A stretch of 64,000 nt of DNA from Glycomyces artemisiae (GTDB taxonomy: Bacteria > Actinomycetota > Actinomycetes > Mycobacteriales > Micromonosporaceae), in NCBI RefSeq assembly GCF_003002955.1, contig NZ_PVTJ01000006.1:248001-312000 (forward strand), read 5' to 3'. The notes beneath the pieces are model-generated. The model searched no databases, was not told the DNA's origin, and saw only the letters and a program-made list of their open reading frames with translations. Of this stretch, positions 8,160 to 18,499 are shown in pieces (the stretch's first letter is position 1; each line of letters begins with the position of its first letter). The position numbers and the translations under genes are program-made.

Positions 8160-8948
8160 TTACGCCTCGGCGGCGACGAGCATCTCCTCCGCCTTCGCGA
8201 CGTGCTTGGCGTGGCGGCGGCGCTCGTCCTCCAGCAGCGGCGAATCGGGGGCGTGGGCTTCGAGGTACGCGATCGCGACCGCGTCGTCCTGGCAGCGCCC
8301 GAACCGGTTCTGGATCCTCTTGGCCTCCGCAGCGACGGCTTCGGCGTCCTCACCGAGGACCGCGGCGGCGTCCGCGGTGTACCGGGTCTTCTTGGCGGCG
8401 TTGCGGGCCCGGTGCCGCGCCGCATCCGCGTCCTCGGCCCCGCCGACGGCCGCCAGCGCCCGCAGCATGTCCTGCCGCGAGGCCTCCAAGATCGGCCCGA
8501 GCACGTCCGCGGCGGGCCGCTCGGCTGCGGAAGCGAACACGGGCGCCTCGGCCAGCGCCGCTGCGGCGTCGAGCAGCTTCGCGGTCCGCTCACGGCGCAT
8601 CACCTGCTCCAGCGGCCCGTACGCGTCCCGCTCCTGCGCTTCGAGCGCCGCGAACCACTCGGGCCGCTCCTCCCCCAGGCGCTTGGCGAACCGCGTCCGC
8701 AGCACTTCGAGATCCCGCACCTTCCCCAGCTCGTCGGCGAGCCACCGCAGGCGCCTGCGCTTCAACGGCACCTCCGCGTACAGCGCCGAGTACGTCGACA
8801 GCACCGACCTGAGCCTGCGCGTCGCCACCCGCATCCGGTGCACCGCATCGGGCTCGCGCGCGATCACCGGCTCCCGCCACTCCCGCAGCGCCGCCGCCTG
8901 CACGGCGAGGTACGCGTGGACGCCGTCCCCGGCACTGGTCTCGGTCAT
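8160..8948 (-). CDS. CHAD-domain protein
   Basis: A 262-residue helical protein. The CHAD hallmark is the first helix, DAVHRMRVATRRLRSVL, rich in His, Arg and Lys, with matching basic helices later (RHRARNAAKKTRYTADA). CHAD domains bind inorganic polyphosphate through these conserved basic faces. No adjacent ppk or CYTH gene is seen, so its partner is unknown. ATG at 8948 has GGAGG 5 nt upstream. An in-frame TTG at 8960 overlaps that ribosome-binding site and is rejected. Confidence 0.85.
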   Translation of the reverse strand: MTETSAGDGVHAYLAVQAAALREWREPVIAREPDAVHRMRVATRRLRSVLSTYSALYAEVPLKRRRLRWLADELGKVRDLEVLRTRFAKRLGEERPEWFAALEAQERDAYGPLEQVMRRERTAKLLDAAAALAEAPVFASAAERPAADVLGPILEASRQDMLRALAAVGGAEDADAARHRARNAAKKTRYTADAAAVLGEDAEAVAAEAKRIQNRFGRCQDDAVAIAYLEAHAPDSPLLEDERRRHAKHVAKAEEMLVAAEA

Positions 8949-9051
8949 GAAGCCCTCCAAGCTCGAAGCCCGTCACGGCCGTGTGCCCTGCCGCACACGC
9001 CCGGAACCGCGGATCGCGACGGTCGTTTTCAAGACCGTGAACGTGCTAAAT

Positions 9052-9072
9052 TATAGTCAGTCTGGTCAGACT
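9052..9072 (+). promoter_or_regulatory. Promoter -10 and operator of the toxin-antitoxin pair
   Basis: TATAGT at 9052-9057 is a good -10. Directly after it, AGTCTG-GT-CAGACT (9059-9072) is a perfect 14-bp palindrome, lying where a repressor would block transcription start. Phd-type antitoxins usually autoregulate through such palindromes. Confidence 0.6.
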
Positions 9073-9096
9073 TTCCGGAAGAGCGGGGGTGGGACG

Positions 9097-9354
9097 ATGC
9101 ACTGGCAGGTGCAGGACGCGAAGAAGCGCTTCAGTGAGCTGGTCCGGGCCACCAAGACCGAAGGCGCGCAGTTCATCACGCGGCACGGCCACGAAGAGGC
9201 CGTGATCCTGAGCGTGGAGGACTACCGGCGGCTCGCGGGTGCGCCCTCGTTCAAGGAGCTCCTTCGGGAACCGCCCTACATCGACGACTTCCCCGACACC
9301 TCGGACCTCCGCAGGGAACTGCCGCAGGAGCGGGATCTGGGGCTCGACCTGTGA
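9097..9354 (+). CDS. Type II antitoxin, Phd/YefM family
   Basis: An 85-residue antitoxin. The N-terminal Phd fold is clear: WQVQDAKKRFSELVRATKTEG, then FITRHGHEEAVILSVEDYRRL. This part dimerises and binds DNA. The acidic C-terminal tail (about residues 55-85: ELLREPPYIDDFPDTSD) should wrap the toxin. The stop overlaps the start of the PIN toxin (GTGA), so both are made together. The palindrome at 9059-9072 is the likely autoregulatory operator. Confidence 0.9.
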   Translation: MHWQVQDAKKRFSELVRATKTEGAQFITRHGHEEAVILSVEDYRRLAGAPSFKELLREPPYIDDFPDTSDLRRELPQERDLGLDL

Positions 9355-9758
9355 AGTACCTGCTCGACACCAACGTGCTGAGCGAACTGCGGCGCCCCGA
9401 ACCGAACCGGGGCGTCATGCGCTGGTACGAGGCGACCGCCGACACCGACTTGCACTTGAGCGTTATGACCCTCGGCGAGTTCCGCAAGGGGCTGGCGCGC
9501 CTGCGCCGGAAGGACCGTGAGCGCGCCGCGGCCCTGGCGCTGTGGCTCGATCGCCTCCTCGCGCCGTACGAGTCGAGGGTCCTGCCGATCACACCGGAGA
9601 TCGCCAACGTCTGGGGCGAGCTCACCGACCCGGAGCCCGTCCCGGTCATCGACGCCTTCATCGCCGCCACGGCCATCGTCCACGACATGGTCCTGGTGAC
9701 CCGCAACGTCAAGGACTTCGAGCGGACCGGCGTCCGCATCCGCAACCCGTTCGACTGA
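9351..9758 (+). CDS. PIN-domain toxin (VapC-like ribonuclease)
   Basis: A 135-residue PIN ribonuclease. The acidic metal-binding residues are visible: D6 in LLDTNVLSEL, E43 in TLGEFRKG, D101 in VIDAFIAATA, and D122 near TRNVKDF. PIN toxins cut tRNA or rRNA when freed from the antitoxin. The GTG start at 9351 overlaps the antitoxin stop by 4 bp. The Phd-PIN pairing is common in actinobacteria. The target RNA cannot be told from sequence. Confidence 0.91.
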   Translation: MKYLLDTNVLSELRRPEPNRGVMRWYEATADTDLHLSVMTLGEFRKGLARLRRKDRERAAALALWLDRLLAPYESRVLPITPEIANVWGELTDPEPVPVIDAFIAATAIVHDMVLVTRNVKDFERTGVRIRNPFD

Positions 9759-9766
9759 GCGATGCC

Positions 9767-9796
9767 AAGGGCCCGGCGGATCTCCGCCGGGCCCTT
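9767..9796. terminator. Terminator between toxin gene and hutH
   Basis: AAGGGCCCGGCGGA and TCCGCCGGGCCCTT form a 14-bp stem with a 2-nt loop, between converging genes, so it can serve both. Confidence 0.85.
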
Positions 9797-9806
9797 CGCG
9801 TGCGTC

Positions 9807-11345
9807 CTACTGGAGGGCGCCGACGGCGGCTTCGATCTCGGCTCGGAGGTTCGGGCCCTGGAGCTGGTGCCTGACCTGTTCGATGACGGGGGCGAGGAAC
9901 TGGTCGGGGCCGGGCTTGCCCGCGATGGGGGCGACGGCGGCGATGGCGGCGCGGGCGGCGGGGCTCGGGATGAGGGGTTGGCGCAGCTGGAGCCCTTGGA
10001 CGGCGGCGAGGAGTTCGACGGCGAGGAGGGTGCCGAGGTTGTCGATGATCGTGCGGAGCTTGCAGCCCGCGGCCCAGCCCATGGAGACGTGGTCCTCCTG
10101 CATGCCGGAGGTCGGCACGGAGTCGACCGAGGCGGGCGAGGCGAGGCGGCGGTTCTCGGCGACGATCCCTGCGGCGGTGTACTGGGCGATCATGAGGCCG
10201 GAGTTGACGCCCGGGTCGGGGCTGAGGAACGCCGGGAGGCCGCGCGAGCGCGTGACGTCGAGGAGGCGGTCCACGCGGCGCTCGGAGATCGAGCCGACGT
10301 CGGCGGCGGCGATGCCGAGGAAGTCCGCGGCGTAGCCGAGGGGCGCGCCGTGGAAGTTCCCGGTGGACTCGACGCGGCCGTCCGGCAGGACCACGGGGTT
10401 GTCCACCACCGAGAGGAGTTCCCTCGCGGCCACGGTCTCCGCGTAGTCGAGGACGTCGCGTGCAGCGCCCGCGACCTGCGGGGCGCAGCGCATCGAGTAC
10501 GCGTCCTGCACGGCGTGCGCGGTGTCGTTGCGGTGCGAGTCCATCACCTCGGAGTCCTGGAGCAGCAGGTGGATGTTCGCGGCGCTGCGCGCCTGCCCCG
10601 GCTGCGGGCGGATCTCGTGCAGCTCGGGCTGGAACGGCCGGTCGGAGCCGAGCATCGCCTCGTTGGAGAGCGCGGCGCACACGTCGGCCATCGTCAGCAG
10701 GTGCCGCAGGTCGGCGACCGCGAGCAGGAGCATCCCCAGCATCCCGTCGGTGCCGTTGATGAGCGCCAGGCCCTCCTTGGAGGAGAGCGTGATCGGCGCG
10801 AGCCCCGCCGCTTCGAGGACCGGACCCGCCTCCGCACGGGTCCCGTCCGCCGCGAGCACCCAGCCCTCGCCGAGGAGCACGATCGCGCAGTGCGCCAGCG
10901 GCGCGAGGTCCCCGGACGCGCCGAGGGAGCCGTGCCGCGGCACCCACGGCGTGACGTCGGCGTTCAGCAGCGCGGCGAGGGCGTCGGCGACCTCGGGGCG
11001 GACCCCGGAGCGGCCCATGGCGAGCGAGCGCAGCCGCAGCAGCATCATCGCGCGCACCACTTCGACGGGCATCGGGTCGCCGACCCCGGCGGCGTGCGAG
11101 CGGATCAGCGCGTGCTGGAGCTCGGCGCGCCGCTCGGGCGCGACGAACGTGTTCGCGAGCGCCCCGAACCCGGTCGAGACGCCGTAGACGGGGCGCCCGT
11201 CGCGCTCGATCGCGTCGACCACGGCGCGGCTGCGCGCCATGGCCTCCCGGGCCTCCTCGTCGATGACGACCCGGGCGCGGTCGCGCGCGACCGCGACGAC
11301 CTCCTCGGGCGACACTGGGACCGGTTTGATGCGGACGGTGGACAT
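9807..11345 (-). CDS. hutH: Histidine ammonia-lyase
   Basis: It deaminates L-histidine to urocanate, the first step of histidine breakdown. It has 512 residues, the usual length. The MIO prosthetic group forms from A143-S144-G145 in GSLGASGDLAPL. Other family motifs are YGVSTGFGALA at about 54-64, NGTDGMLG and QEDHVSMG. It is the last gene of the leftward catabolic run, 10 bp after hutI, and ends before a terminator shared with the toxin gene. Confidence 0.96.
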   Translation of the reverse strand: MSTVRIKPVPVSPEEVVAVARDRARVVIDEEAREAMARSRAVVDAIERDGRPVYGVSTGFGALANTFVAPERRAELQHALIRSHAAGVGDPMPVEVVRAMMLLRLRSLAMGRSGVRPEVADALAALLNADVTPWVPRHGSLGASGDLAPLAHCAIVLLGEGWVLAADGTRAEAGPVLEAAGLAPITLSSKEGLALINGTDGMLGMLLLAVADLRHLLTMADVCAALSNEAMLGSDRPFQPELHEIRPQPGQARSAANIHLLLQDSEVMDSHRNDTAHAVQDAYSMRCAPQVAGAARDVLDYAETVAARELLSVVDNPVVLPDGRVESTGNFHGAPLGYAADFLGIAAADVGSISERRVDRLLDVTRSRGLPAFLSPDPGVNSGLMIAQYTAAGIVAENRRLASPASVDSVPTSGMQEDHVSMGWAAGCKLRTIIDNLGTLLAVELLAAVQGLQLRQPLIPSPAARAAIAAVAPIAGKPGPDQFLAPVIEQVRHQLQGPNLRAEIEAAVGALQ

Positions 11346-11355
11346 CGCTGCTCCT

Positions 11356-12513
11356 CTAGTTGACGGCGCGGCCGCCGCGGTAGACGGCGTGGACCAGGGG
11401 CGTCCCCGGCCGGTAGGCCAGGTGGACGTAAGAGGGGGCGTCGAGCACGACCAGGTCGGCGCGCGCGCCCGGGACGATCCGGCCGATGTCGGTGCGGCGC
11501 AGCGCGTCCGCGCCGCCGGAGGTGGCCGCGTCGAGGGCCTCGGCGGGCGACATGCGCATCTCGCGGACCGCGAGCGCGATGCAGAACGCCATGCTGGAGG
11601 TGTAGGAGGAGCCGGGGTTGCAGTCGGTGGCGAGCGCGACGCGCGCGCCCGCGTCGAGGAGCCGCCGCGCGTCCGGATAGGGCGAGCGGGTCGAGAACTC
11701 CGCGCCCGGGAGCAGGGTGGCGACGGTGTCCGAGTTCGCGAGGGCGTCGACGTCGGCGTCGGAGAGGTGCGTGCAGTGGTCGGCGGAGGCGGCGCCGAGC
11801 TCCACGGCGAGCCGCACGCCGGGGCCCTCGGTGAGCTGGTTGGCGTGGATGCGGGTCCCGAGCCCGGCGGCGGCGCCCGCGGTGAGGACCGCGCGGGCCT
11901 GGTCGCCGTCGAAGGCCCCGCGCTCGCAGAACACGTCGATCCACTTCGCATGGGGCGCACAGGCATCGAGCATGGGGCCGGTGACGAGCGCGGTGTACTC
12001 GTCGGCATCGGCGCCCGCGGGGACGGTGTGCGCGCCGAGGAACGTGGTCTCATCGGTGAATTCGCCCGCGATGCGCAGGGAGCGCAGCTCGTCCTCGACG
12101 GAGAGCCCGTACCCGGACTTGATCTCCACAGTGGTCGTCCCCTGCCGCAGCATCTCGGCGCTGAGTCGGGCGCAGTTCTCGCGCAGGCGGTCGTCCTTCG
12201 CGAGGCGGGTCGCGGTCACGGTGGTGCGGATGCCGCCGCCGTCGTAGGGCTCGCCGTTCATGCGCGCGTCGAACTCGCCGGAGCGGTCGCCCGCGAACAC
12301 GAGATGGGCGTGGCTGTCGACGAACCCGGGGATCACGGCGCAGTTGTCGAGGTCGAGGTACTCGTCGGCGGCGGGCCGGTTCAGGCGGTGGCCGACCCAG
12401 GCGATCTTCCCGTCCTCGACGACGATCGCGGCGTCGTAGTAGATCGTGCCGTCGTCGTCGGCGGAGAAGAGTTCGCCGATGCCGTCGATGAGCAGGCTCT
12501 TGTGCGGGCTCAT
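11356..12513 (-). CDS. hutI: Imidazolonepropionase
   Basis: It opens the imidazolone ring to N-formimidoyl-L-glutamate, the third step of histidine breakdown. It is an amidohydrolase-fold metalloenzyme of 385 residues with the metal-binding H-x-H in [13 protein letters not shown], further motifs IKSGYGLS and [10 protein letters not shown], and the catalytic Asp in [14 protein letters not shown] at 12513 overlaps the hutF stop (ATGA), which fixes the start; a GTG two codons upstream is less likely. Confidence 0.95.
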   Translation of the reverse strand: MSPHKSLLIDGIGELFSADDDGTIYYDAAIVVEDGKIAWVGHRLNRPAADEYLDLDNCAVIPGFVDSHAHLVFAGDRSGEFDARMNGEPYDGGGIRTTVTATRLAKDDRLRENCARLSAEMLRQGTTTVEIKSGYGLSVEDELRSLRIAGEFTDETTFLGAHTVPAGADADEYTALVTGPMLDACAPHAKWIDVFCERGAFDGDQARAVLTAGAAAGLGTRIHANQLTEGPGVRLAVELGAASADHCTHLSDADVDALANSDTVATLLPGAEFSTRSPYPDARRLLDAGARVALATDCNPGSSYTSSMAFCIALAVREMRMSPAEALDAATSGGADALRRTDIGRIVPGARADLVVLDAPSYVHLAYRPGTPLVHAVYRGGRAVN

Positions 12514-13805
12514 TGCCACAGGTCCCCGATCGCGTCGCGCAGTTCCGCACCGGCGTCGATGTACCGGTGGCGTCCTTCATGGACGATATGGCGGCCGTCG
12601 GCGATCACGTCCGCGATGTCGGCCGCGGCGGCGGCGTAGGCGATCCCGTCGGGCCGGGCGCCCGCGGTGCGCGGCGTGTCGAGGGCGACGGCGACGAGGT
12701 CGGCGCGGGCGCCGGGCTCGATGCGGCCCGCGTCGGGGAAGCCGAGGGCGGCATGGCCGGTCGTCATGTCCAGCAGGGCGTCCGCGGCGAACCGGCCGCG
12801 CTCCTCGCTGACGAGCCGTTCGTGCATCTCGACGGCCCGGGTCTCTTCGAACATGTCGATCACCGCGTTGGAGTCGGTCCCGAGGGTCAGGCGCACCCCG
12901 GCGTCGGCGAGCGCGCGGGCAGGGCCGATGCCGTCCGCGAGGTCGCGTTCCGTGGTGGGGCAGAACGCGACGCCGGTGCCGGAGCGGGCGAGGAGTTCGA
13001 TGTCGTGGTCGGCGAGGTGCGTGGCGTGGACGGCGGTGAGGTCGGGGCCGAGGAGCCCGCAGCGCTCCAGGAGTTCGGTGGGCGTGCAGCCGTGCTCGGC
13101 GCGGCAGGCCTCGTTCTCGGCGCGCTGCTCGGAGAGGTGCACGTGGACCGGGCGGCCCTCGGTGGAGCACGCGAACGCGGCGATGGCCTCCTCGGGGACG
13201 GCGCGCACGGAGTGGACGGCGCCGCCGAGGACCGCGTGCGGCGGCAGGTCGAGGCGCTCGACGCGGTCGAGCCAGCCTTCGAGGCTGCCGTCGCCGAAGC
13301 GCTCCTGCGCGGGTTCGAGGGGCTTGCCGAAGCCGCCGGAGAGGTACAGCGTGTCGAGGAGCGCGATGCGGAGCCCTGCGTCCGCGGCGGCCTGGATCAG
13401 GGCCTCCCCCATGGCGTTCGGGTCGTCGTAGGGGCGCCCGCCGGGCCGGTGGTGGAGGTAGTGGAACTCGCCGACGCACGTGATCCCGGCGAGCGCCATC
13501 TCGGCGTAGACGGCGCGGGCGAGCCGGTGGTAGGAGTCGGGGTCGAGGCGCCCGGCGAGGGCGTACATGCCCTTGCGCCAGGTCCAGAAGGTGCCGCGGT
13601 CCTGATGAGTGCGTCCGCGCAGGGCCCGGTGGAACGCGTGCGAGTGGGCGTTCGCGAAGCCGGGCAGCACAAGGCCGCTGAGGATCTCGCCGCGCGGCGC
13701 GGTGCCCGGGACGACCGCGGTGATGCGGCCCTGGTCGACGTCGATCGCCACGGATTCGGCGACGCCGCCGGGCAGGCGCGCGTACCGGGCCCAGTAGGTC
13801 AGCAC
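12510..13805 (-). CDS. hutF: Formimidoylglutamate deiminase
   Basis: It converts N-formimidoylglutamate to N-formylglutamate and ammonia, the first half of the five-step histidine route. This 431-residue amidohydrolase shows the metal motif [14 protein letters not shown], His in [13 protein letters not shown], and the catalytic Asp in [10 protein letters not shown]. The GTG start at 13805 overlaps the upstream amidohydrolase gene by 7 bp. Its presence says that the cell uses the formylglutamate branch, so a deformylase is needed downstream. Confidence 0.93.
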   Translation of the reverse strand: MLTYWARYARLPGGVAESVAIDVDQGRITAVVPGTAPRGEILSGLVLPGFANAHSHAFHRALRGRTHQDRGTFWTWRKGMYALAGRLDPDSYHRLARAVYAEMALAGITCVGEFHYLHHRPGGRPYDDPNAMGEALIQAAADAGLRIALLDTLYLSGGFGKPLEPAQERFGDGSLEGWLDRVERLDLPPHAVLGGAVHSVRAVPEEAIAAFACSTEGRPVHVHLSEQRAENEACRAEHGCTPTELLERCGLLGPDLTAVHATHLADHDIELLARSGTGVAFCPTTERDLADGIGPARALADAGVRLTLGTDSNAVIDMFEETRAVEMHERLVSEERGRFAADALLDMTTGHAALGFPDAGRIEPGARADLVAVALDTPRTAGARPDGIAYAAAAADIADVIADGRHIVHEGRHRYIDAGAELRDAIGDLWQ

Positions 13806-15025
13806 GCGAGGTCCCGCAGCACCGCCGCGAGGGCCTCGACGCCGGCGGCGCAGTCCTCGTCGCTCGCGCCCTCTCCCGGGGCGTGCGAGACGCCGGTGGG
13901 GTTGCGCACGAACAGCATCGCGGTCGGCACGTGCGCGGCGAGCACTCCTGCGTCGTGGCCCGCGCCCGTGGGGAGGACCGGGACGCCGCCGAGGAGGTCG
14001 GCGAGGCGGTCGCGCAGCGACGCGTCGAACTCCACGATCGGGGTCTCCGACTCAGGGGAGATCGTGAAGCCGGTGCCGTCTCGTTTCGCGCGTTCGGCCA
14101 CTTTGGACTCGAAGCCGGTGAGGATCTCCGAGAGCACGGCCTCGTCGGGCGCGCGCGAGTCGAGCCAGGCGGTGACCTGCGACGCGATCGCGTTCGTGGC
14201 GTTCGGGACGGCTTCCACGCGCCCGACGGTGGCGAGGCCCCCGGCGAGGCGGGCCTCCTTGCGGGCGGCGAGGACCGCGAACGCGAACGTGAGCATCGGG
14301 TCGCGCCGGTCCGGCAGGCGCGTGGTCCCGGCGTGGTCGCCCGCGCCGGTGAACGTCATGCGCCACCGCCCGTGCGGCCAGATGGCGCTGGCGACGCCCA
14401 CGGGCGCTTCGAGCGAGCGGCCCTGTTCGACGTGGAGTTCCACGAAGGCCGAGAGGTTCGCGAGCCGCTCGGGGTCGGGGCCGAGCGCGTCGGGGTCGGC
14501 CCCGGCTTCGCGCATGGCGTCGGCGAGCGTGGTCCCGGACGGGTCGGTGAGCGCGCGGGCCCGGTCGGAGTCGACGACTCCGGCCATGAGGCGCGTGCCG
14601 AGGCAGGGCACGCCGAACCGGCCGCCCTCTTCTTCGGTGAACGCGCCGATGACGATGGGCCGCTTGGGTTCGGCGCCCGCGGCGCGGAGTTCGTCAACCG
14701 CTAGGAAAGCGGAGACGATCCCGAGCGGGCCGTCGTAGGCGCCGCCGTGCGGGACGGAGTCGAAGTGGCTGCCGGTGAGGACCGCGCGCCGGTCGGGGGC
14801 CGCGCCGGGCGGGACGACCGCTTCAGGGGCGAGGTCCCACCAGGCGTAGCGGTTGCCGTTGCGGTCGGTCTCGACGCGCAGGCCGCGCTCGGCGGCCTGC
14901 GCGTCGAACCAGTCGCGGAGCGCGAGGTCGGCCGCGCTCCAGGAGAACCGCAGACACCCTCCGGTGTCGGCAAGGCCGATGCCGGCGATCTCGTCCCAGA
15001 GGCGGCGGAACCCGCTGGCGTCCAT
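13799..15025 (-). CDS. M20-family amidohydrolase in the hut operon (annotated type: allantoate amidohydrolase / N-carbamoyl amino acid hydrolase)
   Basis: A 408-residue M20 metalloenzyme. The binuclear metal set is complete: H and D in GSHFDSVPHGGAYDG, the E-E pair in FTEEEGGRFG, H in ELHVEQG, and H in SHAPGE. By family it hydrolyses carbamoyl- or ureido-type amides such as allantoate. No other purine-ring catabolic gene is nearby. It lies between hutU and hutF, with start and stop codons overlapping its neighbours, and no canonical HutG (N-formylglutamate deformylase) is present. The inference is that it performs deformylation of N-formylglutamate. The start ATG at 15025 shares a base with the hutU stop. 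Confidence 0.85.
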   Translation of the reverse strand: MDASGFRRLWDEIAGIGLADTGGCLRFSWSAADLALRDWFDAQAAERGLRVETDRNGNRYAWWDLAPEAVVPPGAAPDRRAVLTGSHFDSVPHGGAYDGPLGIVSAFLAVDELRAAGAEPKRPIVIGAFTEEEGGRFGVPCLGTRLMAGVVDSDRARALTDPSGTTLADAMREAGADPDALGPDPERLANLSAFVELHVEQGRSLEAPVGVASAIWPHGRWRMTFTGAGDHAGTTRLPDRRDPMLTFAFAVLAARKEARLAGGLATVGRVEAVPNATNAIASQVTAWLDSRAPDEAVLSEILTGFESKVAERAKRDGTGFTISPESETPIVEFDASLRDRLADLLGGVPVLPTGAGHDAGVLAAHVPTAMLFVRNPTGVSHAPGEGASDEDCAAGVEALAAVLRDLAC

Positions 15026-16677
15026 CAGGACTCCCGCGCGGGGATGCGCACGCCGTTGGCCTCGGCGGTGCGGTCGGCCTCCTCGTATCCGGCGTCGACG
15101 TGGCGGATGACGCCCATCGCCGGGTCGTTGGAGAGGACCCGTTCGAGCTTCTGCGCGGCCAGCGCGGTCCCGTCGGCGACGCTCACCTGCCCGGCGTGGA
15201 TCGAGCGGCCGATGCCGACGCCGCCGCCGTGGTGGATGGAGACCCAGCTCGCGCCCGACGCGGTGTTGACGAGGGCGTTGAGCAGGGGCCAGTCCGCGAT
15301 CGCGTCGGAGCCGTCCTTCATGGACTCGGTCTCGCGGTAGGGGCTGGCGACCGAGCCGCAGTCGAGGTGGTCGCGCCCGATCACGATCGGGGCCTTCAGG
15401 GTCCCGTCGGCGACCATCTCGTTGAAGCGCACGCCCGCGAGATCGCGTTCGCCGTGGCCGAGCCAGCAGATCCGGGCCGGGAGGCCCTGGAAGGCGACGC
15501 GGTCGCGGGCGAGGGTGATCCAGCGGTGCAGCGACCGGTGCTCGGGGAACAGGTCGAGCACGGCCTTGTCGGTGGCGGCGATGTCGGCGGGGTCGCCCGA
15601 GAGCGCGGCCCACCTGAAGGGGCCCTTGCCTTCGCAGAACAGGGGCCGGATGTAGGCGGGGACAAACCCTGGGAAGTCGAAGGCCCGGCCGAAGCCTCCG
15701 GCGAGGGCTTCGCCGCGGATCGAGTTGCCGTAGTCGAAGACCTCGGCGCCCGCGTCGAGGAAGCCGACCATGGCCTCCACGTGTCGGGCCATGGACTCGC
15801 GGGCGCGGTCGGTGTACCCGTCCGGGTCCGCTTTCGCGAGGTCCGCGGCGTCCTCAAGGGACAGGCCCGCCGGGATGTACGAGAGCGGGTCGTGCGCGGA
15901 GGTCTGGTCGGTGACGATGTCGACCTCGACGCCGCGGGCGAGCAGCTCGGGGAGGACTTCGGCGGCGTTGCCGACCAGGCCGATCGACCTGGCTTCGCCG
16001 GCCTGCTTGGCGGCGAGGGCCTGGGCGACGGCGTCGTCCAGGTCGGCGGCGACGGTGTCGAGGTAGCGGGTCTCCACGCGCCGCTGGAGGCGGTGCGGGT
16101 CGACCTCGACGATGAGGCACACGCCGTCGTTCATGGTGACGGCGAGCGGCTGCGCGCCGCCCATGCCGCCGCAGCCCGCCGTCAGCGTCAGGGTGCCTTT
16201 CAGCGTGCCGCCACTGCGCTTTTTAACTGCGAGCTTGGCAGCGACGGCGGCGAACGTCTCGTACGTGCCTTGCAGGATCCCCTGGGTCCCGATGTAGATC
16301 CAGGACCCGGCGGTCATCTGCCCGTACATGGTGAGCCCGAGGGACTCCAGGCGCCGGAACTCGGGCCAGGTCGCCCAGTCGGGCACCAGGTTCGAGTTCG
16401 CGATGAGCACGCGCGGGGCCCACTCGTGGGTGCGCATGACGCCGACCGCGCGCCCCGACTGGACCAGGAGGGTCTCGTCGGGGGCGAGGGTCAGCAGGGT
16501 CCGCAGGATCGCGGCGAGGTCGTCGCGGCTGCGCGCGGCCTTCCCCGTGCCGCCGTAGACGACCAGGTCCTCGGGGCGCTCGGCGACCGCCGGGTCGAGG
16601 TTGTTCTGGAGCATCCGGTAGGCCGCCTCGGTCTGCCAGGTCCGGCAGTGCAGGACGGTCCCGTGTGGTGCGTGCAT
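15025..16677 (-). CDS. hutU: Urocanate hydratase
   Basis: It hydrates urocanate to imidazolonepropionate, the second step of histidine breakdown, using tightly bound NAD+. It has 550 residues, the usual length. Motifs include the NAD-binding [12 protein letters not shown], the [14 protein letters not shown] segment, and the urocanase signature [16 protein letters not shown] with its catalytic cysteine region. The start lies 12 bp after the hpd stop, so it is probably co-transcribed with hpd. Confidence 0.97.
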   Translation of the reverse strand: MHAPHGTVLHCRTWQTEAAYRMLQNNLDPAVAERPEDLVVYGGTGKAARSRDDLAAILRTLLTLAPDETLLVQSGRAVGVMRTHEWAPRVLIANSNLVPDWATWPEFRRLESLGLTMYGQMTAGSWIYIGTQGILQGTYETFAAVAAKLAVKKRSGGTLKGTLTLTAGCGGMGGAQPLAVTMNDGVCLIVEVDPHRLQRRVETRYLDTVAADLDDAVAQALAAKQAGEARSIGLVGNAAEVLPELLARGVEVDIVTDQTSAHDPLSYIPAGLSLEDAADLAKADPDGYTDRARESMARHVEAMVGFLDAGAEVFDYGNSIRGEALAGGFGRAFDFPGFVPAYIRPLFCEGKGPFRWAALSGDPADIAATDKAVLDLFPEHRSLHRWITLARDRVAFQGLPARICWLGHGERDLAGVRFNEMVADGTLKAPIVIGRDHLDCGSVASPYRETESMKDGSDAIADWPLLNALVNTASGASWVSIHHGGGVGIGRSIHAGQVSVADGTALAAQKLERVLSNDPAMGVIRHVDAGYEEADRTAEANGVRIPARES

Positions 16678-16689
16678 GTCGCTCCCCGC

Positions 16690-17919
<1,230 letters not shown>

Positions 17920-18002
17920 TCATTGTTCACGTCGCGGCACTGGGCAAGCAGTTCCCTGAAAGCTGGTCAACTTGCGCAGATGTATCAGTGTGCAGGCGCA
18001 TA

Positions 18003-18023
18003 CACTGGTCGATATGACCAGTG
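18003..18023. promoter_or_regulatory. Likely AsnC/Lrp operator over its own start codon
   Basis: CACTGGTC-GATAT-GACCAGTG is a perfect 8+8 inverted repeat with a 5-nt spacer, and the ATG of the regulator (18014) lies inside it. CTGGTC also occurs at 17963-17968, and CAGTGT/ACACTG flank 17987-18006. The cluster of half-sites in the hpd/regulator spacer fits an Lrp-family multimer that controls both directions. Confidence 0.65.
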
Positions 18024-18499
18024 GAACGGGTATCGACGCGCTCGATGCCAAGCTCATCGAACTCCTTGAGGCCGAGCCGCGCATCGGGGTCCTCGAATGC
18101 GCCCGGCGGCTCGGGGTCGCAAGGGGGACCGTGCAGGCGCGACTCGACAAGCTCATCGCGCGCGGCGTCGTGCGGGACTTCGGGCCGCGCGTCGACCCCG
18201 CGGCGCTCGGCTACCCGGTGACGGCGTTCGTGACCCTGGAACTGCGCCAGGCCGTGGGCCACCAGCCGATGGCGCAGCGGCTCGCGCGCATCCCCGAGGT
18301 CCTGGAGGCGCACACCGTGACCGGCGCCGGGGACATGCTGTGCCGCATCGTCGCCCGCACGAACGCGGAGCTCCAGGACGTCATCGACCGGGTCCTCGCC
18401 AGCGAGGGCGTGCTGCGCGCGACCACGGTGATCGCGCTTGCGGAGCAGATCCCCCACCGCACGCTCCCGCTGGTCAAGGAGGCCGCGGGGCTCAACTGA
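18014..18499 (+). CDS. AsnC/Lrp-family regulator
   Basis: A 161-residue regulator. The N-terminal helix-turn-helix covers about residues 8-55 (LIELLEAEPRIGVLECARRLGVARGTVQARLDKL region). The C-terminal RAM/ACT-like ligand domain includes VTAFVTLELRQ and VTGAGDMLCRIVARTNAELQDVIDRVL. It is divergent from hpd, and its stop overlaps the convergent fumarylacetoacetase stop by 8 bp. The nearby genes make it the probable regulator of the tyrosine (and here histidine) catabolic run. The ligand is probably an aromatic amino acid or homogentisate; that is inference. Confidence 0.92.
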   Translation: MTSGTGIDALDAKLIELLEAEPRIGVLECARRLGVARGTVQARLDKLIARGVVRDFGPRVDPAALGYPVTAFVTLELRQAVGHQPMAQRLARIPEVLEAHTVTGAGDMLCRIVARTNAELQDVIDRVLASEGVLRATTVIALAEQIPHRTLPLVKEAAGLN

